The notes: generated by a model not told the origin, from the letters alone. DNA of 64,000 nucleotides from CBDFKQ01 sp965248855 (GCA_965248855.1 CBDFKQ010000011.1:310001-374000); one strand, 5' to 3'; numbered from the stretch's first letter, positions 42,944 through 52,873 are shown. Numbers and translations: made by a program.

Positions 42944-45403
42944 ATGAAAATCCTTCAGGTAAAAAAGTTTAAAAGTTCTCAAATGCACAATGTTTTTGAT
43001 AACATTAAAACTTTTGAATTGGAAGATAAAGCCTTTGACAGTGGTGCATTTGGCGAAGTATATTTCTGCCTTTCAGCCAATGGAAAAGCACTTCCAACTC
43101 CTCAAGTCGTTAAAATTTTAATTGATGATGGTTCCGGTAGTGCAAAAGCCGGAATTAGAACAATTCAAAACTTACAGGATAAAATTGTAAACCAAAATCA
43201 ACTTTTAAAATCATCTTCTCAAAAAACCATTGATCAAATATCCTGCCTGTATGCACTTCCGCAACTCAGTTTTGAAGGCACACTAAATGGTAAAGCTGTT
43301 TTTGGTTATTCTCAAAATAAAATTGATACGAAAGAATTTATTCTATTTAAAGATTTTTTTGATGAACCTGATTTTTATAAAAGAAAAAAAAACAGAGATG
43401 ATTTTCAAAAGCTTTCTATAGAGAGCAGATTAAAGCTTGGTTATGATTTAGCAGAAGGCTTTCAATCTTTGCGCGACATGGCTTATATCCATGCTGATTT
43501 AAATCCAAAAAACTTATTTATTAAATTTAATCCTCCCGGGCTGATTTTAATTGATTATGATAGTGGCGTGGTGGTAAATAATCAGGAAGATAAAGCTGAT
43601 ACTTTTGGTCAGTTGGGAGGTTGGATAGCACCGGAAATTCAAGCTCAACTTTTGCAAAACAGCAATGGTATAATAAAGGTTGATTTAAATACTGATACAT
43701 GGGCAGTGGCTGTAGCTATTCATTATTTAATTTTTCTTTTTCATCCCTTGGATTTTTTAAAAATTAGAGGAAAAAGGGAAATGCAATTGTATTTTGATAA
43801 AAATCAATGGCCCGAATTTAATATTAAGGAAAAAAATTTCAGAGAAGAACTTTTAAATATTTATAATAAATACACAAAAATAATCCAAAACAATATTCCG
43901 GATTCAGTTTTGAAGGCGCTTAAAGTTACTATCAATGAAGGTTATTTTAACCCGGGCAGAAGAGTGACTTACAGGCAATGGTTGAAAATTTTATCCGGTG
44001 CAGCTTCATCAAATAATATTGAAAAGCTAGAAGCTGAAATTATATCTTTTTATTCTGAAAAAATAAGGACTTCACCGGGGGAGTCTGTAACATTATCTTG
44101 GGATGTAAAAAATGCTTCCAAAATAAGTTTAAATGGAAAAGAAATATTGCCATCTATAAAATCTATTTCTGTCAATCCATTTTCGACAATACAATATCTT
44201 TTAGAAGTAACCGGCTCAAATGGAATAACCAAGAGTAGTTCTATAAATATCGAAGTTAAAAATAAAAAAATACCCACTGTAAATAGAAATCTTAACCAAG
44301 CTTATATTGATTTTCTATCAAAGGGAAAACCACTTTCATTAACTTTCGAAAGATTTTTTTTAGTTACCGGATTAATAATATCAGTAATAGCTATCTGGTT
44401 TTTTATAAGTAAATCACCCTCTTTAATTTACTTTTTGCCTTTCGTTATTATTGGAATTACTGTTTTTGAAGGAATAGTTCTTTATTCAATGTATAAAAAT
44501 ATTGAAATAGTAGAAGCTAAAAAATTATTATTTATTGAAAATAAAAAGATTGAAATTGAAAATCAAGTTAATGAAAATGAAATTAAAAAATTAAAAAATA
44601 TTATTTCACAAATTGATGAAAGAATAAAACAACAACAAAGAAAGTTAGGAAAAGAAACATTACTGTTGAGAGAAAGAGAAAAAATTGAAGGTGATGTGAT
44701 TCGCAAAAAACATGAGAATCAATTAAATCAATTACAAAAAAAAATAAGTGAATCTAAAAAAGTAGAAACGGAAGATTTAAAAAATGAATCGGATAAGCTT
44801 TATAAAAAAATAATCAATGCAGAACTATTTAAGTACTTAATTATTGATGCAGATATAGATGGAATACAATTTATTTTTAAAGGTATATTAACGTTTAATG
44901 GAATTTTTACAGCTGCCGACATTGTAGAAATTGATCAGAACGGTAATATTCTAAAGCCGAATGGCGAATGGATAAGGTTAAATGCACTGACAAAAAATAA
45001 GGTTAAAAAGCTTTGGGAATGGAAACAAAATGTAATTAACGAAATAAAAAGAAAATTCCCTCAAGCTTTAACAGCTGATCAAAAAAAACAAATTCGACAA
45101 AAGCATTCCGATTTAATAAATCAATTGATGAAGGATGAATACGAATTGCAACAAAATCAATTAAACAAATTACAAAATTTAACCCAACAGGTTGACAAAC
45201 AAATTGCCCGGTTTAGTTCAATAAATATGGGTTCAATTATAAGAGAAAAGGAAGATTCTGAAAAAAAATTAAAAATATTAGAGCGTAATAAATTTTTGAA
45301 TGATAATGAAATGCTAAACGGATTAAAAAGAATAGAAATTTATAATAAAATTAATTTTGCAAATTATTTAAAAAGAATAATAGGCTTTAAGATTTTAAAA
45401 TAA
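42944..45403 (+). CDS. YegI-like protein kinase with Ig-like domain, two TM helices and coiled coil
   Basis: 819 residues. Kinase domain (residues about 20-330): glycine loop FDSGAFGEVYFC, VVKILID lysine, catalytic HADLNPKN, and metal site DYDSG in place of DFG, as in YegI. Next an Ig-like domain (about 360-445, SPGESVTLSWDVKNASKISL), two adjacent membrane helices (about 468-510), then a long charged coiled coil and a segment with an HhH-like TAADIVEIDQNG (about 665). Membrane-bound partner of the VWA protein and phosphatase. Substrate unknown. Confidence 0.85.
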   Translation: MKILQVKKFKSSQMHNVFDNIKTFELEDKAFDSGAFGEVYFCLSANGKALPTPQVVKILIDDGSGSAKAGIRTIQNLQDKIVNQNQLLKSSSQKTIDQISCLYALPQLSFEGTLNGKAVFGYSQNKIDTKEFILFKDFFDEPDFYKRKKNRDDFQKLSIESRLKLGYDLAEGFQSLRDMAYIHADLNPKNLFIKFNPPGLILIDYDSGVVVNNQEDKADTFGQLGGWIAPEIQAQLLQNSNGIIKVDLNTDTWAVAVAIHYLIFLFHPLDFLKIRGKREMQLYFDKNQWPEFNIKEKNFREELLNIYNKYTKIIQNNIPDSVLKALKVTINEGYFNPGRRVTYRQWLKILSGAASSNNIEKLEAEIISFYSEKIRTSPGESVTLSWDVKNASKISLNGKEILPSIKSISVNPFSTIQYLLEVTGSNGITKSSSINIEVKNKKIPTVNRNLNQAYIDFLSKGKPLSLTFERFFLVTGLIISVIAIWFFISKSPSLIYFLPFVIIGITVFEGIVLYSMYKNIEIVEAKKLLFIENKKIEIENQVNENEIKKLKNIISQIDERIKQQQRKLGKETLLLREREKIEGDVIRKKHENQLNQLQKKISESKKVETEDLKNESDKLYKKIINAELFKYLIIDADIDGIQFIFKGILTFNGIFTAADIVEIDQNGNILKPNGEWIRLNALTKNKVKKLWEWKQNVINEIKRKFPQALTADQKKQIRQKHSDLINQLMKDEYELQQNQLNKLQNLTQQVDKQIARFSSINMGSIIREKEDSEKKLKILERNKFLNDNEMLNGLKRIEIYNKINFANYLKRIIGFKILK

Positions 45404-45614
45404 ATCTTATTTTAAATTTTACTATTAAAATAACACCTGCACTCATCTTTTCGCTCCTAAATATCATTACTTTGCAGGAAAAATATTTCCGAATTGCAAT
45501 TCTAAAGGTCAAGATGTGAAAACTATGATAAGCAATACTTTATTTATATGCTGAAAAAATATGTATTAAATTGTAGAACTTCTTTTTTTTGAATTATGGG
45601 AGAGTTAATTATTT

Positions 45615-46289
45615 TTATTCCTTCATTAAAAATAATTCTGCAATTATTAAATCTTCCGGGCTTGTAATTTTAATGTTTTTATACGAACCTTCAATTAAAT
45701 GAATTAAATATCCTGCTGCCTCTGCTACTGAAGCGTCATCTGTAAATTTGGTATGACCGGCTTTTTCAAGAGCATCTTTTAAAATTTGATATTGAAATGT
45801 TTGTGGGGTTTGTATAATCCGGATTGATTCCCTATCAATTGATGTATTAGACCCATCCTCATTAATTTTTCTTACAGAATCTTTTGAAATTATAGAAGTA
45901 ACTGCCGTTCCATTTTTTTGCGCAATTAAAAAACCTTCATTTATAATCTCATTTGTAACAAATGGTCTCACGCCGTCGTGGATAGCAACGATAGAATCAA
46001 TATCTTCAATACATGAAAAGCCATTTTTTACTGATTCAAAACGAGTTGTACCTCCTTTAATGATTATATGATTAATATTGAAATTATATTGTTCACAAAG
46101 GTTTCTCCATGTAATTATTTCTTTTACCGGCAAAACTAAAATTATCTTTATTTGATCGGAAAAGTTATAAAAGCTTTGAATTGTGTGCATTAAAATTGGG
46201 TTTTTACCAATTTTAATAAACTGTTTGGGTAAAGTACTTTGCATTCTGCTTCCCGACCCACCTGCTACTATTATTACATATTTATTCAT
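45615..46289 (-). CDS. ispD: 2-C-methyl-D-erythritol 4-phosphate cytidylyltransferase
   Basis: 224 residues. Nucleotide-binding start VIIVAGGSGSRMQSTLPKQF, IHDGVRPFV near residue 107 and TDDASVAEAAG near residue 190 are IspD signatures. It makes CDP-methylerythritol in the MEP isoprenoid pathway. It lies 55 bases after queA on the same strand, with a terminator hairpin in between whose T-run touches the ispD start. The 211 bases beyond its end (45404-45614) show no gene. Confidence 0.93.
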   Translation of the reverse strand: MNKYVIIVAGGSGSRMQSTLPKQFIKIGKNPILMHTIQSFYNFSDQIKIILVLPVKEIITWRNLCEQYNFNINHIIIKGGTTRFESVKNGFSCIEDIDSIVAIHDGVRPFVTNEIINEGFLIAQKNGTAVTSIISKDSVRKINEDGSNTSIDRESIRIIQTPQTFQYQILKDALEKAGHTKFTDDASVAEAAGYLIHLIEGSYKNIKITSPEDLIIAELFLMKE

Positions 46290-46322
46290 AAAAAAATGGC
46301 AGAATATACATATCCTGCCATT
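46290..46322 (-). terminator. Terminator between queA and ispD
   Basis: AATGGCAGGATAT and ATATTCTGCCATT pair over 13 bases (one wobble), followed by TTTTTT that runs into the ispD start region. Confidence 0.8.
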
Positions 46323-46344
46323 AGTAAAAGTATATTTTAGTTTC

Positions 46345-47391
46345 TTAAATTACAAGCATTGCATCACCATAACTAAAGAAACGGTATTTTTCTTTAATAG
46401 CAACTTCATAAGCTTCTCTTATTAAGTCATAACCTCCAAAAGCGCAAGCCATCATTAATAATGTAGATTCGGGCATGTGAAAGTTGGTAATTAATGCGTT
46501 TCCGATTTTAAAATCGTAAGGAGGAAAAATAAATTTATCAGTCCAACCCTGGTTTGCTTTCAGTCTGCCATTAGCCGAAACCGATGACTCTAAAGCTCTT
46601 AATGTAGTTGTACCAACTGCACAAACCTTTTTATTTTCATCCAGTGCAATATTTACTTTATTTGTAGTAATTTCCGGAACGACGAAATGTTCGGAATCCA
46701 TTTTATGTTTTGTAAGGTCTTCCACATCCACAGGGCGAAAGGTTCCTAATCCGATATGCAAGGTGATAGGAGATGTTTCAACTCCTTTAATTTCAAGGCG
46801 TTTTATGATTTGCTTTGTAAAATGCAAGCCGGCAATTGGCGCTGCTACTGCACCACGATTTTTTGCAAAAATAGTCTGGTATCTATCTTTGTCGTCAAGC
46901 TCTACTTTGCGTTTAATATACTTGGGTAATGGAGTTTCTCCTAACGAATCAATAACCTTATAAAATTCAGTATTTGTTCCATCAAATAAAAAACGTATTG
47001 TTCTTCCTCTGGATGTAGTATTATCGATTACTTCCGCAACTAAATCACCGTCGCCAAAATACAATTTATTTCCAACCCTTATTTTTCTTGCCGGGTCAAC
47101 CAATACATCCCAAAGGTGTGCTTCTTTGTTGAGTTCACGAAGTAAAAAAACTTCTATTTTAGCACCTGTTTTTTCCTTATTTCCATATAAACGTGCAGGA
47201 AATACTTCCGTATCATTAACAATTAAATTATCACCATCTTCAAAATAATCAATTACATCTTTAAAAATCTTGTGGGTTATTGTTTTATCTTTTCTATTTA
47301 CAACCATTAATCGCGAATCATCACGATTTTCTGCCGGATATTGGGCAATTAAATTGGAAGGCAAATCAAATCTGAACTCGGATAACTTCAT
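46345..47391 (-). CDS. queA: S-adenosylmethionine:tRNA ribosyltransferase-isomerase
   Basis: 348 residues of normal QueA length. Signatures: LPSNLIAQYPAENRDDSRLM at the start, APIAGLHFT (near residue 187), GTTTLRALES, and TNFHMPESTLLMMACAFGG near residue 305. It converts preQ1-tRNA to epoxyqueuosine, part of queuosine synthesis. No other que gene is present. Confidence 0.96.
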   Translation of the reverse strand: MKLSEFRFDLPSNLIAQYPAENRDDSRLMVVNRKDKTITHKIFKDVIDYFEDGDNLIVNDTEVFPARLYGNKEKTGAKIEVFLLRELNKEAHLWDVLVDPARKIRVGNKLYFGDGDLVAEVIDNTTSRGRTIRFLFDGTNTEFYKVIDSLGETPLPKYIKRKVELDDKDRYQTIFAKNRGAVAAPIAGLHFTKQIIKRLEIKGVETSPITLHIGLGTFRPVDVEDLTKHKMDSEHFVVPEITTNKVNIALDENKKVCAVGTTTLRALESSVSANGRLKANQGWTDKFIFPPYDFKIGNALITNFHMPESTLLMMACAFGGYDLIREAYEVAIKEKYRFFSYGDAMLVI

Positions 47392-47673
47392 ATTGTTTAG
47401 GATTAAATCTTACGGGATTAATACCGGAATATTGTACAAAAAAAATGTTGAAACTCAATGTTAATAAATAATTAATTAATTTTAAAAATCAGGGTGCAAA
47501 AGTAGGATAATTTATCAATATTTTTAGTTTTTTGATATAAATAAATGTTTTTTGCCATTGAACCTGCTTTTTTAACACATTATCATTATTAATTTGCTTA
47601 TTTGAAAATGCTTAATAAGTTTTGTTAATTATTTAAAATTAATTCATAATCATTTAACGATAAAAACCAAGAT

Positions 47674-48912
47674 ATGTTTTTCAGATTGATATATGAAAGT
47701 TTTAATTTTGCCTGGCAAGCTTTAAAAAGCAATATGCTTCGAACAATATTATCCTTATTAGGAGTTACTGTCGGTATATTTGCCATCATTGCAGTCTTTA
47801 CAATTGTTGATGCAATGGAAAAAAATATAAAAGAAAGCATGTCGTTTTTAGGCGATAAAGTTATTTATGTTCAAAAATGGCCATGGGTATTTAGTGGAAA
47901 TTTTGCCTGGTGGAAATATTACAATAGGCCCGTTGTAAAATACAACGAATATAAAATGCTTGAAAAAGCAATTGATAATAAAAAAGCCGTTGCCATTTTC
48001 GATCAAAGAGGAAATGTAACATTAAAAAATAAAAATAACAGTATGAGAGGATGCTTTGTGCAGGGAGTATCATCAGGTTATGAAATGGTATCAGATGTTC
48101 CCTTAGGTGCAGGAAGGTTTTTTATACCTTCAGAACAGGAAACCGGAAAAAATGTTGCAATAATCGGCGCAGAAGTTTTAAACAGTTTATTTCCAAATAA
48201 TCCTGATCCCTTAGGAAAATCATTTAAGTTAAAAGGTGTTCCATTTGTAGTTATTGGAATTTTAAAAAAGCAAGGTGCCAATTTATTGGGAATCAATTTT
48301 GATAATGTTGCATACATTCCATATAAAACTTTTGAAAAATTATTTTCCAATAAATTTTCTTCACCTAATCTTGCCTTGAAAGGTTTGGATGGTGATGAAG
48401 GGTTATTAACACTTGAAGCGGAATTAACAGGTACAATGCGATCTTTAAGGGGTTTAAAACCTAATCAAGAAAATAATTTTTCATTTAATAGACCTGAAAT
48501 GGCAGCAAATGCTATCGGCTCTATTTTTGGTGTTTTAAACTTTGCCGCTGCCATTATAGGTAGTTTTTCAATATTAGTGGGAGCTTTTGGCATTGCAAAT
48601 ATTATGTTTGTATCAGTAAAAGAAAGAACTAACATTATTGGAATTCAAAAATCATTAGGCGCAAAAAATTATTTTATTCTTTTTCAATTCTTATTCGAAG
48701 CAGTCTTTTTAAGTTTGTTGGGAGGGGCAATCGGTTTGCTGATTGTTTACTTAATAACTTTAATTCCTCAAGAATTACTCGCCATGTCTTTAACATTAAA
48801 AAATATTTCTATTGGATTAGGAATCTCCACAGTTGTTGGCGTTTTATCAGGCATTATTCCGGCCGGGGTGGCAGCGAAGCTGGATCCGGTAATTGCTATC
48901 AGATCGAAATAA
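47674..48912 (+). CDS. MacB/FtsX-type ABC transporter permease
   Basis: 412 residues. One N-terminal helix (LRTILSLLGVTVGIFAIIAV), a periplasmic MacB core domain (residues about 50-270), then three C-terminal helices with ERTNIIGIQKSLGAKNYFIL before the second. The layout is FtsX-like of MacB subfamily. No ATPase gene is adjacent, so it pairs with one encoded elsewhere. Likely exports lipoproteins, peptides or drugs, but no direct evidence. Confidence 0.88.
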   Translation: MFFRLIYESFNFAWQALKSNMLRTILSLLGVTVGIFAIIAVFTIVDAMEKNIKESMSFLGDKVIYVQKWPWVFSGNFAWWKYYNRPVVKYNEYKMLEKAIDNKKAVAIFDQRGNVTLKNKNNSMRGCFVQGVSSGYEMVSDVPLGAGRFFIPSEQETGKNVAIIGAEVLNSLFPNNPDPLGKSFKLKGVPFVVIGILKKQGANLLGINFDNVAYIPYKTFEKLFSNKFSSPNLALKGLDGDEGLLTLEAELTGTMRSLRGLKPNQENNFSFNRPEMAANAIGSIFGVLNFAAAIIGSFSILVGAFGIANIMFVSVKERTNIIGIQKSLGAKNYFILFQFLFEAVFLSLLGGAIGLLIVYLITLIPQELLAMSLTLKNISIGLGISTVVGVLSGIIPAGVAAKLDPVIAIRSK

Positions 48913-48932
48913 TACCAAGTAATTGGTTATTA

Positions 48933-48968
48933 CAAATATTAATATACTGATATTGATAAACTGATAAT
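48933..48968 (+). repeat. Dispersed 36-bp intergenic repeat, copy B
   Basis: Identical over 36 bases to the minus strand of 8644-8679, with the core GATATTGATAAACTGATAAT. It lies in the 119-base gap between the ABC permease and SMP-30 genes. Confidence 0.8.
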
Positions 48969-49031
48969 TTAAAATTTATTCATCTTTTATATTTTTTTGC
49001 ATAGCTCAGTATTAAATTTAAATAAAAATAA

Positions 49032-49910
49032 ATGGTTGGAATAAACACACCTTTTGAAATTATTTGTGAGCATGGAGAAAGTCCTGTATGGGATAATGAT
49101 GCTCAAATTTTTTATTGGGTTGATTTAATAAAAGGAAATTATTTTAAGGCTGATTTAAAAACAGGTAGTTTAAATACTTTTTCCGTTGGTCAGCCACTTG
49201 GTGTTTTAGCTATTAGAGAAAATGGCGGATTAATAATGGCAGTTAGGGATGGATTTGCTTTTTATGATGAAATTAAAAATATACTTGAAATTATTCATAA
49301 CCCCGAAGCGCATTTAACAGAAAACAGATTTAATGATGGAGCTATAGATCCTTACGGAAGGTTTTTGGCCGGTACTATGCAGAACGATGGAAAAAATTCA
49401 ACAGGTAATCTTTATTCCCTAAATTCAAAATTGCAAATATCAGAATTAGAAAATTCACTTTTCATTACCAATGGAATGGATTGGAGTGAAGATGGAAAAA
49501 CATTTTTTTTAACTGATACCAATCAACATGCCATATTTGCTTATGATTATAATATCGAAACGGGATTAATAAACAACCAACGCGAATTTATAAAATTCTC
49601 AGAAGAGGAAAACCCGGATGGGATGTGTATAGATGAAGAAGGAAATTTTTGGGTGGCTATGTTTAATGGATTTAGGATAAGTAAATTTGATATAAAAGGA
49701 AAAAAAATAAAAGATATTATTTTACCTGTTCAATGCCCAACCAGTTGTTGCTTTGGTGAAAGTGATTTATCAACATTATTTATTACCACCTGCACTTTCT
49801 CTCTCAGTGAAAAACAAAAACAAGAACAGCCCTTATCAGGAAAAATTTTAACAATTGAAACTGATTCAAAAGGAAAGCCAATGAATAAATTTAAATGTTA
49901 TTTTAAATAA
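49032..49910 (+). CDS. SMP-30/gluconolactonase family protein
   Basis: 292 residues, a six-bladed beta-propeller. Metal-site marks: HGESPVWDN (Glu), NRFNDGAIDPYGRFLAGTM (Asn and Asp), TNGMDWSEDG and PDGMCIDEEGNFWVAMF (Asp). No signal peptide, so cytoplasmic. The family hydrolyses sugar lactones, and a link with the glucose dehydrogenase at 8689 is possible, though the two are far apart. Confidence 0.88.
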   Translation: MVGINTPFEIICEHGESPVWDNDAQIFYWVDLIKGNYFKADLKTGSLNTFSVGQPLGVLAIRENGGLIMAVRDGFAFYDEIKNILEIIHNPEAHLTENRFNDGAIDPYGRFLAGTMQNDGKNSTGNLYSLNSKLQISELENSLFITNGMDWSEDGKTFFLTDTNQHAIFAYDYNIETGLINNQREFIKFSEEENPDGMCIDEEGNFWVAMFNGFRISKFDIKGKKIKDIILPVQCPTSCCFGESDLSTLFITTCTFSLSEKQKQEQPLSGKILTIETDSKGKPMNKFKCYFK

Positions 49911-50017
49911 TTTTAATAAATAGAAAATATAAGTTTGCTTTTTTAAAAAAAAGATAATATTTTTCATGATAATTAATGAACTTATAATTTAATCTAAACA
50001 TCATTGACGATAATTTT

Positions 50018-52516
50018 ATGAATAAAAAATTACAGACCTTATATCCCGGAACTTTTTTTAAAATTTTCTCGGTTTACGCCCTTTTTATTATTAGTCTTTC
50101 TGTAAATGCTCAAATAATTGGTGATCCTGAAATGGATGGAAACCCTGAAACAGTTACCAGTCTTCAAAAATCATCACAGAAAGTAAGTGAAAAATTACAA
50201 AATTTAAATACATCCTCATCATCGGGCAGGTTTGCCTTAAAACAAAAACCTGACTGGCAAAATTCGAACAACAACCTTTTGCAATTTAAAGATAATGGCA
50301 AGTCAGTACTTGTTGATATTGTCGCAGTTGGTGATGTTGATATTCTAAAAGCTCAATTAGAGAAGAAAGGAATGAAAGTCTATGCTGTTTTTGGGCGTGT
50401 TATTTCCGGTGCATATCCGGTAAATAAAATTCCGGAACTTGAAAACATAAAAGGATTAGGATTAGCCAAACCTTCGTTCAAGCCTCTTACGGAAATAGGA
50501 AGCGTTACCAGCGAGGGCGATAAGGCGCAACGATCAGATATTGCCAGATTAAAATCAGGTGCTGATGGTTTAGGAGTAAAAGTGGGGATAATATCTGATA
50601 GTTATAATACATTAAAGGGTGCTGATATAGCGGTTAAAAGTGGAGACTTGCCTGGCATTGGCAATCCTGATAAATGGTTAAATCCGGTAGAGGTGCTTTC
50701 CGATTTAGATTCAAATGGTACAGATGAAGGAAGAGGAATGGCAGAAATAGTTCATGACGTTGCCCCGGGGGCGACTTTAGCCTTTCATACAGCCAATAAA
50801 GGAGAAGCTGATTTTGCACAAGGAATAATTCGATTAGCTGATGCCGGTTGTCAGGTTATAGTTGATGATGTAATATATTTTGATGAACCGTTTTTTCAGG
50901 ACGGAATTATTGCTCAGGCAGTAGATAAGGTGAGAGCCCGTGGAGTAACATATTTTTCGGCAGCCGGCAATCAAGGCCAACGCTCTTATGAAAGCCAATA
51001 TAGAGCTAGCAATGTATCACCATCCCCTTTAGATTCTACATATGGCACAGCACATAATTTTTCTGATCCCGATTCAATACCGAGATATTTACAGCCGGTT
51101 TATATTCCAAAAGGAAGTCAGTTTATCCTTGCATTACAATGGGATAATTCTTTTTTATCTGCAAGTGGCGTAGGAGCTGATGCAGACATTGATATTTATC
51201 TGCTTGATAAAAGTGGGAAAATAGTTTCCGGAAGTGCAGGTCCCAATATCGGTTTAAATCCTTTTGAAATATTTGGCTTTACCAATAATACTAAAAGTAA
51301 CACTTTTTTTATTGTGATAATGAAATATAAAGGCGTTGACCCCACCAGATTAAAATATATCTTATATGGTGATGGAGCATTCTATTTAACTAAACCTCGT
51401 ATTCCCGGCATTTTAGCCCCAACATTAATTGGCCATGCAAAGGCATCAGGTGCGATAGCTACAGGAGCTGCATATTATAAAAATACTCCTGCTTTTGGTA
51501 TTGATCCACCGGAAATTGAAGGTTATTCTTCATTAGGCGGTGTTGCTAATTATTTTGATATAAAAGGTAACAGGCTTGCCTACCCTATTAATCGAAAAAA
51601 ACCTGAAATTACTGCTCCGGATGGAGGAAAAACATCATTTTTCGGTGAGTTTTTAGGCAGTGATAAATTTCCAAGTTTCTTTGGTACTTCTGCAGCAGCG
51701 CCACATGCAGCCGGTGTAGCTGCGATTATGATCGAAGCAAGCAAGGTCGATTTAGGATTTTTTAATTTTATCAGGCCTTACGTAATTACAGGAGCTATGA
51801 CGAAAACAGCAGTTGATATGGACGATCCGGGTTTGCCGGTACCGGGTTTTGAATCTCCTCAATTCGATAAAGGTTTTGATTTTAAAACAGGTTATGGATT
51901 ATTAAACGCAGAAAAAGCTGTAGGTTCAGTTACTTTAAAACCGTTTTATGTTTTCCAATTATTCGTAAGCCCTGTTTGTTCTGATGAGCCGTTTGTAACC
52001 AGAAAATGGAAAATTACAAACTTGAATTTTATTAATGTCCGAACAAATTGGCAACTTGATGGTACAGATCAATCCGGTGTACTTATTGCTCCTCCGGGCG
52101 AATCATATTTTACCACCGGTACAACTAAAGGTATAAATACCATAAGCATTTCTTGGAAAGATGCGCAAAATGAAATCAAGTTAGCAAGCAGCAATTCAAC
52201 TTCTGAGTCTTGTATTTCAAACTCTGCGAGTAGAATAGCCGGTGATAAAAAAATAAGTGAAGCTAGCGTAATTAATAAGCCTTTCATTACTGTTTCTCCA
52301 AATCCTTCTTCAGATCATTTTAATGTTCAATTTGACTCTAAAAGCGAAAATTTTATAGAAATCACACTTTATAATTTACAAGGAAATAAAATTCAAGAAC
52401 ATTTAGTAAAAAATTCAAATCTTGAATTAAATACAAATAATTTACCTTCTGGAATGTATTTACTGAAAGCAACACAAAACGGTAAATCGGAAATTGTTAA
52501 GCTTATTAAACAATAG
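50018..52516 (+). CDS. Subtilisin-like protease homologue exported by type IX secretion
   Basis: 832 residues. After a signal peptide (to about SVNAQ) comes a subtilase domain: KVGIISDSYN (Asp), EGRGMAEIVHDVAPGA, SAAGNQG (oxyanion Asn) and FGTSAAAPHAAGVAA (catalytic Ser, near residue 559). The position of the subtilisin His is taken by Glu in EGRGMAEI, so the catalytic triad is not standard. The C-terminal 75 residues are a T9SS type A sorting domain (VSPNPSSDHF, LPSGMYLLK). Surface or secreted protein. Confidence 0.87.
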   Translation: MNKKLQTLYPGTFFKIFSVYALFIISLSVNAQIIGDPEMDGNPETVTSLQKSSQKVSEKLQNLNTSSSSGRFALKQKPDWQNSNNNLLQFKDNGKSVLVDIVAVGDVDILKAQLEKKGMKVYAVFGRVISGAYPVNKIPELENIKGLGLAKPSFKPLTEIGSVTSEGDKAQRSDIARLKSGADGLGVKVGIISDSYNTLKGADIAVKSGDLPGIGNPDKWLNPVEVLSDLDSNGTDEGRGMAEIVHDVAPGATLAFHTANKGEADFAQGIIRLADAGCQVIVDDVIYFDEPFFQDGIIAQAVDKVRARGVTYFSAAGNQGQRSYESQYRASNVSPSPLDSTYGTAHNFSDPDSIPRYLQPVYIPKGSQFILALQWDNSFLSASGVGADADIDIYLLDKSGKIVSGSAGPNIGLNPFEIFGFTNNTKSNTFFIVIMKYKGVDPTRLKYILYGDGAFYLTKPRIPGILAPTLIGHAKASGAIATGAAYYKNTPAFGIDPPEIEGYSSLGGVANYFDIKGNRLAYPINRKKPEITAPDGGKTSFFGEFLGSDKFPSFFGTSAAAPHAAGVAAIMIEASKVDLGFFNFIRPYVITGAMTKTAVDMDDPGLPVPGFESPQFDKGFDFKTGYGLLNAEKAVGSVTLKPFYVFQLFVSPVCSDEPFVTRKWKITNLNFINVRTNWQLDGTDQSGVLIAPPGESYFTTGTTKGINTISISWKDAQNEIKLASSNSTSESCISNSASRIAGDKKISEASVINKPFITVSPNPSSDHFNVQFDSKSENFIEITLYNLQGNKIQEHLVKNSNLELNTNNLPSGMYLLKATQNGKSEIVKLIKQ

Positions 52517-52545
52517 TAAGATATTTTAAGAGTTTTATTTAGTAT

Positions 52546-52590
52546 AAAATCCCTGTACTCCATTTTTTATTTGGCTACAGGGATTTTTAT
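52546..52590 (+). terminator. Terminator of the subtilase gene
   Basis: AAAATCCCTGTA and TACAGGGATTTT form a 12-base stem with an 18-base loop, then TATTTT. Confidence 0.85.
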
Positions 52591-52602
52591 TTTAATGTTT
52601 AT

Positions 52603-52794
52603 TTATATAACATCCCTTCTTTCATAATAAGCATCAGGTATATTCCAATAATCCTTCCCAGTTTCGTATCTCCATTGCATCCTGAAATTAAGGGCATGTT
52701 CTGCTTTTCTAATGATTTCAGGCCGTCTTATTAAAGTGTTTTTTTCAATTAAAGGATTTATATTTTTTCTGAATAATCTTTTTAAAATGTTCAT
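52603..52794 (-). CDS. Small basic protein of unknown function
   Basis: 63 residues with a basic N-terminal third (ILKRLFRKN), then EIIRKAEHALNFRMQWRY and ending YYERRDVI. No signal or membrane segment. It is preceded 28 bases upstream by a GC-rich, purine-rich segment holding a 16-codon frame. Real gene likely, given a plausible protein-like composition, but no family is recognised. Confidence 0.55.
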   Translation of the reverse strand: MNILKRLFRKNINPLIEKNTLIRRPEIIRKAEHALNFRMQWRYETGKDYWNIPDAYYERRDVI

Positions 52795-52822
52795 AATTGT
52801 AATTATTAATTTTTTATAACTT

Positions 52823-52873
52823 TTAATTTATTTTTCCTCCCTCCCTTCCACCCCGTTTATCAGCCTCGGCCAT
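52823..52873 (-). CDS. Possible 16-residue leader peptide in a GC-rich island
   Basis: ATG at 52873 opens a frame reading MAEADKRGGREGGKIN then TAA. GC-rich and purine-rich (GGAAGGGAGGGAGG) in an AT-rich setting, directly upstream of the small gene at 52603. It could be a leader peptide, part of a structured RNA or chance. Too short for any family call. Confidence 0.3.
   Translation of the reverse strand: MAEADKRGGREGGKIN

Noticed and set aside
40114..45403. A complete tellurite-resistance (Ter) locus
   Set aside because: No TerC, TerD or TerB-like genes adjoin; only the VWA, phosphatase and kinase are present.
45404..45614. TACTTTGC promoter-like box near 45468
   Set aside because: One T short of TAnnTTTG, and no plus-strand gene follows it.
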